Shown: one piece after another, positions 8,002-14,703 of the stretch | How the letters are laid out: each line of letters begins with the position of its first letter | Numbering within the stretch: position 1 is the first letter of the stretch | Source: Candidatus Sumerlaeia bacterium | Lineage (GTDB): Bacteria > Sumerlaeota > Sumerlaeia > SLMS01 > JAHLLQ01 | Direction of reading: 5' to 3' | Assembly (NCBI GenBank): GCA_028284075.1 | Contig: JANQSL010000248.1 | Span: forward strand, 1-64,000 | DNA length: 64,000 nucleotides | Notes under the pieces: generated by a model | Databases searched by the model: none | What the model was told of the DNA's origin: nothing | What the model saw: only the letters and a program-made list of their open reading frames with translations | Made by a program: the position numbers and the translations under genes

Positions 8002-9146
8002 TCCTCCACCTCCTTCACGTCGTTCGGTTCAGCATCCGCCGGAATGGCAAAGACGGGAAGTTTCTCCAGAACCTTGCAGGCGATGACGGCGCAAAGCGTG
8101 GCACAGACCGTCGAGCCGAGCATCACGGGCCAGAATGCCATCAGGTTTGTGGAGCCGGAGGCGGCTCTGTACCCGATGACGGTTGCAGGGATGAGTGTGA
8201 CACTCGATGTATTGATGGAAAGCAGCATGCACTGGGCGTTGGATGCGTAGTCCCGGTACTTGTTCACCTTCTGCATCTCTTTCATTGCCTTGATGCCGAG
8301 GGGGGTTGCCGCGTTTCCAAGCCCCAGCATGTTTGCGGCAACGTTCATCAGAACCGCCCCCATGGCTTCTCCGTCCGGAGGAAGTTCCGGGAACAGGAAG
8401 ACCATGACGGGTTTCATGATTTTCGCCAGCATCTGAACCATGCCCGCCTTCTCGGCGATCCGCATCAGTCCTAGCCAAAGCATCATGATTCCAATGAGCT
8501 GAATCGCGAGTTCGATGGAGATCTCGGCCCACCGCGTTGCTGATTTTGTCAGCACTCCCATCCATGATTCCGCTTCAACACTTTCGCCCACATGAAGGAT
8601 GGGAGGGAACCCAAGTGTCAGCGTATCCAGTCGAAGTGATCCCGAAGCCGCCTGGCCGGCAATGGCTCTGACCTCGAAGCTCACGTTGTAGGGAACATCC
8701 GGTGTGGCTCCGGGATTGGCCAGTTCAGGTTCGAGCTGAGTCAGGTCGAAGGATGCTTTGTCTTCGGCGGTCATTGCCACAGGGTCCGCCCGGAACCGTT
8801 CACCATCCTTGTCGGTAATCAGGAGGTAGAGGAGTTGACGAATGTCTGCCGGGTCCTCGTGCCCGGCAGCTTCATATTCAACGATCAGTTCGCTGGCATT
8901 CTTCGCCTCTTCCTCGATGACGAAGGTGTGGGAGAGGAGGGCGGGGTCAGCGCTCGCCTCGTAATTCCAGACAAGCTTTCCATCAGCGATCTGCACGTCT
9001 GAATCGGAGTGGGCCGTTGTTTTTTCAAAGTCTTCAAGAACAACCGGAGGAACGTCCTCCTTTGGCGGATCGCCGGAGACCACATCGCGCCAGCCAGCAT
9101 AGAGAAAGGCGACGACAATCAGCCCCAGCCAAATATGATTGATCAA
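7998..9146 (-). CDS. spmA: SpmA-like Gate-domain membrane protein with an inserted extracytoplasmic domain
   Basis: This 382-residue protein is about twice the usual SpmA length. The first helix (INHIWLGLIVVAFLYAGWRD) and the core from about residue 205 (MLWLGLMRIAEKAG, LGNAATPLGIKAMKEM, SINTSSVTLIPATVIGYR) match SpmA. Between them lie about 160 residues of beta-rich sequence (DDF-type segments, VVLEDFEKTTAHSD to LRLDTLTLGFPP) that resemble a carbohydrate-binding or LamG-like sandwich and would sit outside the membrane. The start is TTG at 9146 with GGAG 9 nt upstream. First gene of an operon with spmB and a TIM-barrel protein, which may link the pair to glycan recognition (inference). Confidence 0.88.
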   Translation of the reverse strand: MINHIWLGLIVVAFLYAGWRDVVSGDPPKEDVPPVVLEDFEKTTAHSDSDVQIADGKLVWNYEASADPALLSHTFVIEEEAKNASELIVEYEAAGHEDPADIRQLLYLLITDKDGERFRADPVAMTAEDKASFDLTQLEPELANPGATPDVPYNVSFEVRAIAGQAASGSLRLDTLTLGFPPILHVGESVEAESWMGVLTKSATRWAEISIELAIQLIGIMMLWLGLMRIAEKAGMVQMLAKIMKPVMVFLFPELPPDGEAMGAVLMNVAANMLGLGNAATPLGIKAMKEMQKVNKYRDYASNAQCMLLSINTSSVTLIPATVIGYRAASGSTNLMAFWPVMLGSTVCATLCAVIACKVLEKLPVFAIPADAEPNDVKEVEE

Positions 9147-9294
9147 GTCTGAATGCTCCGTGATTTGGGATACACTGGACAGTTCCTCACCCTTGGGACG
9201 AACCGATGGGGCGTCCAGCGGATTGTTCGAATTTCCTCATGTTTCGCCAGGCATGTCTTGACAGTGTGCAGGGTATGGGAGTTTCAGGTTCGTT

Positions 9295-10680
9295 ATGTCT
9301 ACCGCCACTGCGCCTCTTGCGGCCCCGTCGGGCCGCCTGATGTCTCTGGATGTTTTTCGGGGCATTACGATTGCCGGGATGGTACTCGTTAACAATCCGG
9401 GTTCCTGGGGAGCGATGCATTCTCCCCTTCAGCATGCGAAATGGGACGGCTGGACGCCGACGGATCTGATCTTTCCGTTCTTTCTCTTCATTGTCGGCGT
9501 GGCGATGACCTTCTCTTTCGACAAGCGTCTGGCCCGGGGGGATAACAAGTGGGGATTGTTCGCTCAGGTTGTTCGCCGGACGATTATCCTCTTCGCTCTC
9601 GGGCTGATTCTCGGCGGATTTCCCGATTGGCGGCTGTGTGCGCCCTACATCCTGGTGATTGCCGGGCTCGGTTTGTTGTTCGCGGACGAGCCGGTCTTCA
9701 GCGTTCCACGGAATGTCTGGAGAGTGGTGCTTAAAATTCTGGGTGGTTTACTGACGCTGCTGGCCGTCGGGTGGTGGATTGGCGACTTCGGCTATTTTCA
9801 CTCCGACCAGAGTGGAAAGTGGCTTCGTGTGCCGGGCGTGTTGAAGCGCATCGCGGTTTGTTACTTTGCCGCATCACTCATCATGTTCTTTACGACCAAT
9901 CGCGGACGTGTCATCTGGACGGTTGCGTTGCTGGCGATGTACTGGTTCGCGATGGCTTCGTTCGATGCTCCTGAGAGCTATTCCACGCCGGGTCCGTCGT
10001 TTGTGGAAAATGCAGTCTGGGACGCGCCGGAGGATGCTCCTTTCCGCGGCAGGCTCAACGATCTTGTCGACGTGAAGTTGTTTGGCGCACACCTGTACCG
10101 CTTTCGCCCTGATCCGGAGGGGGCATTGTCTTCAATACCCGCGATTGCAACGATTCTGATTGGTATTCTTGTTGGAACATTGCTGAAAAGCGGTCAGAGC
10201 ATGGAGCGCAAGACGGCATGGATGTTTGTTGCAGGTGCGCTGTTGATGGTCGCGGGCTGGGTTGTTTCGTGGTGGTTTCCGATCAACAAGAAGATCTGGT
10301 CCAGTTCCTACGTTCTCTTTACCGGTGGCATGGCAATGCATTTCCTTGGGGTTTGCTACTGGCTCATTGACGTTCAGGGCTGGAAGCGCGGCTGGCTTCC
10401 GATGATGGTTTTTGGCACCAACCCGATTCTGCTCTTTTTCGCATCGGGTATCGTGGCCCGAATCATCGGGGGGATGATTAAAGTGGGTTCGGGGAGTGAC
10501 GCACTGGCTCTGAAGACCTATGTTTACCGCAATGCGTTTCTGGATCCGATCACGGGTTTGTTGGGCGAGGGAGCGACTTCCGCCGCCCATGCATCGTTTC
10601 TTTATTCCCTTGTCTATCTCAGCCTTTGGCTTCTTGTCATGTATCCGCTCTACAAGGCGAAAATTTTCCTGAAGGTTTAG
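9295..10680 (+). CDS. HGSNAT-like membrane acyltransferase (DUF5009/DUF1624 type)
   Basis: A 461-residue protein with about ten to twelve membrane helices. The N-terminus has the hallmark SLDVFRGITIAGMVLVNNPG, then HAKWDGWTPTDLIFPFFLFI (from about residue 43), in which the His is the proposed acetyl-carrying residue of heparan-alpha-glucosaminide N-acetyltransferase. A later segment, FGTNPILLFFASG, is also typical. Bacterial members are thought to acylate a sugar across the membrane, but their substrates are generally unknown. The gene stands alone between the spm operon (divergent) and mqnA. A second family member is at 24086-25393. Confidence 0.88.
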   Translation: MSTATAPLAAPSGRLMSLDVFRGITIAGMVLVNNPGSWGAMHSPLQHAKWDGWTPTDLIFPFFLFIVGVAMTFSFDKRLARGDNKWGLFAQVVRRTIILFALGLILGGFPDWRLCAPYILVIAGLGLLFADEPVFSVPRNVWRVVLKILGGLLTLLAVGWWIGDFGYFHSDQSGKWLRVPGVLKRIAVCYFAASLIMFFTTNRGRVIWTVALLAMYWFAMASFDAPESYSTPGPSFVENAVWDAPEDAPFRGRLNDLVDVKLFGAHLYRFRPDPEGALSSIPAIATILIGILVGTLLKSGQSMERKTAWMFVAGALLMVAGWVVSWWFPINKKIWSSSYVLFTGGMAMHFLGVCYWLIDVQGWKRGWLPMMVFGTNPILLFFASGIVARIIGGMIKVGSGSDALALKTYVYRNAFLDPITGLLGEGATSAAHASFLYSLVYLSLWLLVMYPLYKAKIFLKV

Positions 10681-10776
10681 TCTTTAAGTGGTTCAAAAAG
10701 AGTGTTCCGCGAAGTGACTGTGTGTTTGGCGATCAATCCGGAGCGTTTATTGCATTATTGAACCTCGAGGTGAAAA

Positions 10777-11640
10777 ATGTCTGCCATTCGTAGCATTCGC
10801 CTTGGAATTGTTTCCTACACCAACGTCCTGCCGTTGGTGGAGGGACTTGAAGCAAGTTTCCGGACTCCCGTTTCAGCAACACCTCGGGAGCTTGCCGAAA
10901 AACTGGCACATGGTGAGATTGATATCGCAACGCTGCCGGTTTTTGAGTTGTTGCGAAGTGGCTACGTCCTTCTGCCTCATTGTGCGATCGCCTGCGACGG
11001 GGCCGTGCGAAGCGTGCGGCTTTTCTCCCAAACGCCTCTCAACGCGATTCGATCGGTTCTTCTCGATCGGAGTTCTCTGACATCCTCACACCTGCTGCGT
11101 ATTCTCTGCAGCGAGCTGCTTCATATCAGCCCGGGCTACACCGTCTCCCGTGAGCCTCTCGGCCGGAACTTTGATATTGGTGCAACGAGGCATGACGCGG
11201 TTATGGTCATTGGTGACACGGCGCTGGCGTGGGAAAGCCGTTTCCAGTATTCACTGGACCTCGGCGAGGCGTGGAAGCAACTGACCGGTCTCCCGTTTGT
11301 TTTTGCCGGTTGGGTTGCAGGCAGTGATGTCGCGGTATCTCATGACATTGTGGATCGGTTGGTGGAGTGCCGGCAGGCGGGGGAGCGAAATGTTTATAAC
11401 ATCGCGGTTCGCGAAGCGGGGAGATACGATCGAGAGGTGCGCGATCTGGTGGACTATCTTTCGCAATCAATTCGCTACCGGTTGGGTGACCGAGAACTGC
11501 AGGCGATCGAACTTTATCGCTTGAAGCTGGTGGAGCACGGGCTGCTGCCGGCGGAAACGCCCTCCGTCAGGCTTTGGAATCCGAAGCCTGAGAAGGAGCG
11601 AAAAGAAGAGGATTCGAATGCTGCTGTTTGTGGCAGCTAG
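10777..11640 (+). CDS. mqnA: Chorismate dehydratase (menaquinone biosynthesis, futalosine pathway)
   Basis: A 287-residue MqnA, which converts chorismate to 3-enolpyruvylbenzoate as the first step of futalosine-dependent menaquinone synthesis. Family features: RLGIVSYTNVLPLVEGL at the N-terminus, LAHGEIDIATLPVFELLRSG, the SVRLFSQTPL segment, SSLTSSHLLRIL and VMVIGDTALAW, all on a periplasmic-binding-protein-like two-lobe fold without a signal peptide. ATG at 10777 follows GAGGTG with close spacing. The stop abuts the stop of trmD on the other strand with no base between. It implies menaquinone-based respiration; the other mqn genes are not in the window. Confidence 0.93.
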   Translation: MSAIRSIRLGIVSYTNVLPLVEGLEASFRTPVSATPRELAEKLAHGEIDIATLPVFELLRSGYVLLPHCAIACDGAVRSVRLFSQTPLNAIRSVLLDRSSLTSSHLLRILCSELLHISPGYTVSREPLGRNFDIGATRHDAVMVIGDTALAWESRFQYSLDLGEAWKQLTGLPFVFAGWVAGSDVAVSHDIVDRLVECRQAGERNVYNIAVREAGRYDREVRDLVDYLSQSIRYRLGDRELQAIELYRLKLVEHGLLPAETPSVRLWNPKPEKERKEEDSNAAVCGS

Positions 11641-12387
11641 TCATTTCCTTTTACGCCGCCGGCCCGCCACCGGAGGAGGGTTCCTGGCGAGCCATTTTTC
11701 GCAGAGGTCAGGCCTTCTTTCCTGAGTGATCCGGAGTGCTTCCTGCAGGCGCCAGTGATCGACTGCGGCATGATTGCCGGAAAGCAGAACGTCCGGAACT
11801 GAAAGCCCCTCGAAGACTTCCGGCCTGGTATAGTGCGGTGCTTCGAGCAGCCCGGTTGTAAACGAATCGTTCGCAGCGGACGATTCGTTTCCGAGGACGC
11901 CGGGAAGCAGGCGGATGACACTGTCCACGATTGCCAGCGCGGCGATTTCCCCACCTGTCAGCACAAAGTCGCCGAGTGAAATCTCTTCGTCCACCCGGGT
12001 GTCGATGATGCGTTGATCCAGTCCTTCGTATCGCCCGCACAGAATGACAATCGGTCCATCGAGAGCGGCGAATCGCTCTGCGTCCTGCTGGGACCATGGT
12101 TTGCCTCGAGGCGAGGTATAAACCACGAGAGCACGTCCGGGTGCGTGAGGCTTGCCGGCGGTGGCATCGAGGGCCGAAGCGACCGGCTCCGGTTTCATCA
12201 ACATGCCGCCGCCGCCTCCGTATGGCGAGTCATCGACTGTGCGGTGTTTGTCTACGGCCCAGTCGCGGATATCACGAACACCGATGGATACGAGATTCTG
12301 TTCGAGCGCCCGGCCGCAGATGCTCTCACGCAATGGTCCGTCGAACCATTTGGGAAAGAGCGTGAGGATTGTAAAATCGGTCGTCAT
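11641..12387 (-). CDS. trmD: tRNA (guanine-N1-)-methyltransferase
   Basis: This 248-residue SPOUT methyltransferase makes m1G37 in tRNAs reading CNN codons and prevents frameshifting. Trefoil-knot motifs are intact: LVVYTSPRGKPWSQQDAERF, ILCGRYEGLDQRIID, EEISLGDFVLTGGEIAALA and LSGNHAAVDHW. N-terminus DFTILTLFPKWFDGPL is canonical. Its ATG overlaps the deacetylase stop (ATGA). Usually trmD sits with rpsP, rimM and rplS; here it follows a deacetylase and a DHS-like gene instead, so the ribosomal operon has been broken up. Confidence 0.96.
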   Translation of the reverse strand: MTTDFTILTLFPKWFDGPLRESICGRALEQNLVSIGVRDIRDWAVDKHRTVDDSPYGGGGGMLMKPEPVASALDATAGKPHAPGRALVVYTSPRGKPWSQQDAERFAALDGPIVILCGRYEGLDQRIIDTRVDEEISLGDFVLTGGEIAALAIVDSVIRLLPGVLGNESSAANDSFTTGLLEAPHYTRPEVFEGLSVPDVLLSGNHAAVDHWRLQEALRITQERRPDLCEKWLARNPPPVAGRRRKRK

Positions 12388-13589
12388 CGAATAACCCAGA
12401 TGTCAGTGGGAGAGGAGACCTGGCGGATGCGAATGGCATCAGCGATAACGAAGCCGTCAGCGAGGTTTGAAAGTGAAACCGACCAGGTTGTTTCAGCCGG
12501 AAAACTCCACGTTCCAAGGGCGTTCCACTGACTGCCGTTGGAACGCTGATTCATTGGAAGAGTTGTTGTTCCTCCTGAATGACTGACTTTGAAAGGTGCA
12601 TTGGAAGCCCGGTTCGGATGAGCCGCCCACCATGCGGACACCTCATAGGTTCCGTCTGTTGGGACAGTGAATGTCCATTCCGCTGTGGAGCAACCGTTGC
12701 CCGCCACTGCGAGCGCATAATTTTCTCCGAACCAGCCTGGAGCACCCACGGACACTCCCCATTCAGTGCCCGGTACTGCGTCAAAGATGCGGGTAAAGGA
12801 AGAGCCGAGAGCCATGCTCGGCGTGACGTTGTATCTGCGTAACTCCAGAAGTGGCGTGTCCCGCGTGTTCAAGCCCTCGATCGTTGAGACGGCGGTTTCA
12901 TAACCCGCAAGTTCAAGCAGTTCCACTGTCTCGGCATTGTACTCGCCAAAGGGATAGGAAAAGTGGCGGACCGTTTTGCCCATTCCCTGCTCGATGTCGG
13001 ATTTCGACTGAGATATTTCGTTCCATTCCTGTTCAAAGGAAAGGGCTGTGAGGTTCGAGTGAGTGACCGTGTGTGACTCCGTGAACATGAGTCCGTCGGC
13101 TTCCATTTCGGCACACTCCGGGTAGTCCGCATGGTCAAAGGACGTGGGAGGCGGTCCGCCCGGCGGGACGCCCACGTAGAGTGAGTGAGCATAGTTGTAG
13201 CCGAAGAACGTCCGCCCTTCATCCCTGAGTGTTTGAAACATGGGGTAAGCCACGGAATAGACGGTGATGTAGACGTCGTCGAATGTGAGAATGACGGATT
13301 TTGACGGCGGCTCCGGTTCACCGGTTTTGATCCAGTCTTTCAGATCGTCGAGTGAAAGACACTGATAGCCGTTGTCTGCCAGCCATCTCATCTGAGTTCG
13401 AAAATCCTCCGGATCATGCCCATGAGGGCCGTCAAGCCCGTGATACATGAGGATGGGGACTCCGCGGGTGCACTCAATCCGGCTGTTGAAACCCGAATCC
13501 AGGTTGTCAATGATCAGATCAAATTCCGCTCCGTATGCGGCGCCCGCACCGAGAACGACCGTCATTGCGATCAGGGAGCGGTGACACAT
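12384..13589 (-). CDS. Secreted polysaccharide deacetylase with golvesin-like C-terminal domain
   Basis: A 401-residue protein with a signal peptide (RSLIAMTVVLGAGAAYG, cut near residue 20). The NodB/CE4 deacetylase domain covers about residues 40-250: MYHGLDGPHGHDPEDF, SVILTFDDVY with the metal-binding Asp pair, and SHTVTHSNLT with the H-x3-H metal motif. The last ~115 residues (WFGENYALAVAGNG, TDGTYEVSAWWAAHPNRASN, NALGTWSF) match golvesin C-terminal-like domains, thought to bind surfaces or glycans. It probably deacetylates an extracellular N-acetylated glycan. Start ATG 13589 has GGAGG 8 nt upstream, inside the preceding gene's end. Confidence 0.9.
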   Translation of the reverse strand: MCHRSLIAMTVVLGAGAAYGAEFDLIIDNLDSGFNSRIECTRGVPILMYHGLDGPHGHDPEDFRTQMRWLADNGYQCLSLDDLKDWIKTGEPEPPSKSVILTFDDVYITVYSVAYPMFQTLRDEGRTFFGYNYAHSLYVGVPPGGPPPTSFDHADYPECAEMEADGLMFTESHTVTHSNLTALSFEQEWNEISQSKSDIEQGMGKTVRHFSYPFGEYNAETVELLELAGYETAVSTIEGLNTRDTPLLELRRYNVTPSMALGSSFTRIFDAVPGTEWGVSVGAPGWFGENYALAVAGNGCSTAEWTFTVPTDGTYEVSAWWAAHPNRASNAPFKVSHSGGTTTLPMNQRSNGSQWNALGTWSFPAETTWSVSLSNLADGFVIADAIRIRQVSSPTDIWVIR

Positions 13590-13592
13590 CGG

Positions 13593-14579
13593 TTATTCCT
13601 CCATGACGTAGGAAAAGATCAGGGGCGCGACGATGGAGGCGTCCGAGTTGATCATGAATCTGGGTGTCTTGCCGTCCAGTTTGCCCCATGTGATCTTTTC
13701 ATTCGGCACTGCTCCCGAGTAAGATCCGTAAGACGTTGTACTGTCGCTGATTTGGGCGAAGTATCCCCAAAAGGGGACTTCCCTTTTCATGTCCTGGATG
13801 ATCATGGGGACGGCACAGATTGGGAAATCTCCGGCGATGCCGCCTCCGATTTGAAAGAAGCCGATGCTCGTGTTCTCTTCCGCTTTTTTCAGGTACCACT
13901 CCGCCAGAAACTGCATCATTTCCGTCCCGGATCGAACGGCGCGATGGTTTGCAATTCTCCCTGTCATGACGCTGGCGCAGAAAATGTTCCCATGAGTACT
14001 GTCTTCCCATCCCGGAGTCAGGATGGGAATGTTCTTTTCCTTTGCCGCAAGGACCCAGGAATGCTCCGGAGGAATCTGATAGTGTTGTCTCAGGGAAGGG
14101 TCATCCATCAGCCGATAAACGTATTCGTAAGGGAAAGCCGACTTTCCACTGCTCGCAGCTTCGGACCAGTAGTCCAGCAGGATTCCTTCCGTGTGCCGCA
14201 TGATGGTTTCCGGAATGCAGGTGTCCGTAACACGATTGAATCCTTCGCTGTACAGTTTGAGTTCATCCTCGACGGAGAGCGCGCGCCAGTCCTGGATGAC
14301 TTTGTATTCGTCGTGGGCGAGGAGGTTGAAAATGTCCTCCTCAAGATTTGCGGCTGTACATACAATGAACTGAACCTTGTCTTTGCGGATCATGTCGGCG
14401 AGAGTGATGCCGATTTCGGCAGTACTCATGGCACCCGCCATGGCCAGCAGCATTTCACCTCCGCTGTCCAGGTGATTCCGCCATGCCTTTGCGGCATCGA
14501 GGGTCTCACGGGCATTGAAGTGCAGGAAGTTTTTTTCCATAAAACTGCTGATGGTCATTTCGGTCTCGCTTTCGTTCAT
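13593..14579 (-). CDS. Deoxyhypusine synthase-like protein
   Basis: A 328-residue protein of the deoxyhypusine synthase family, which transfers the aminobutyl group of spermidine to a lysine or to putrescine. The catalytic-lysine region is intact: SGAVPNEKITWGKL, with the Lys of WGKL near residue 300 aligned to the active-site Lys of the eukaryotic enzyme, then FMINSDASIVAPL. NAD/substrate segments GGEMLLAMAGAMSTAEIG and IGGGIAGDFPICA are also present. Bacteria lack eIF5A, so a homospermidine-type or other reaction is likely. Start is ATG 14579 (or ATG 14558); a longer frame to 14768 would run through a terminator and is rejected. First gene of the operon with the deacetylase and trmD. Confidence 0.88.
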   Translation of the reverse strand: MNESETEMTISSFMEKNFLHFNARETLDAAKAWRNHLDSGGEMLLAMAGAMSTAEIGITLADMIRKDKVQFIVCTAANLEEDIFNLLAHDEYKVIQDWRALSVEDELKLYSEGFNRVTDTCIPETIMRHTEGILLDYWSEAASSGKSAFPYEYVYRLMDDPSLRQHYQIPPEHSWVLAAKEKNIPILTPGWEDSTHGNIFCASVMTGRIANHRAVRSGTEMMQFLAEWYLKKAEENTSIGFFQIGGGIAGDFPICAVPMIIQDMKREVPFWGYFAQISDSTTSYGSYSGAVPNEKITWGKLDGKTPRFMINSDASIVAPLIFSYVMEE

Positions 14580-14644
14580 TGTTCGGGAGGGCGAAGAGGA
14601 AAACACAGCTGAGGTGGGTTGCAAGCATGATGCTTGCAAGATGC

Positions 14645-14676
14645 AAAAGGCCGGTCGCCTTTTGGACGACCGGCCT
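14645..14676 (-). terminator. Rho-independent terminator of the metalloprotease gene
   Basis: On the minus strand a 10-bp perfect stem, AGGCCGGTCG pairing with CGACCGGCCT, encloses a 9-nt loop and is followed by a short T run. It begins about 28 nt after the metalloprotease stop and precedes the DHS-like gene, so it separates the two transcription units. Confidence 0.8.
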
Positions 14677-14703
14677 GCACACGGCTGAAACATCCCTCCG
14701 GGA

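Noticed and set aside
9255-9290. TTGACA near 9259 as a -35 box for the first HGSNAT-like gene
   Set aside because: No acceptable -10 hexamer at 16-18 bp; TATGGG is too close.
13416-14612. Long plus-strand open frame opposite the DHS-like gene
   Set aside because: It lies antisense to a protein with intact family motifs, has low-complexity Arg/Val/His-rich translation and no ribosome site.
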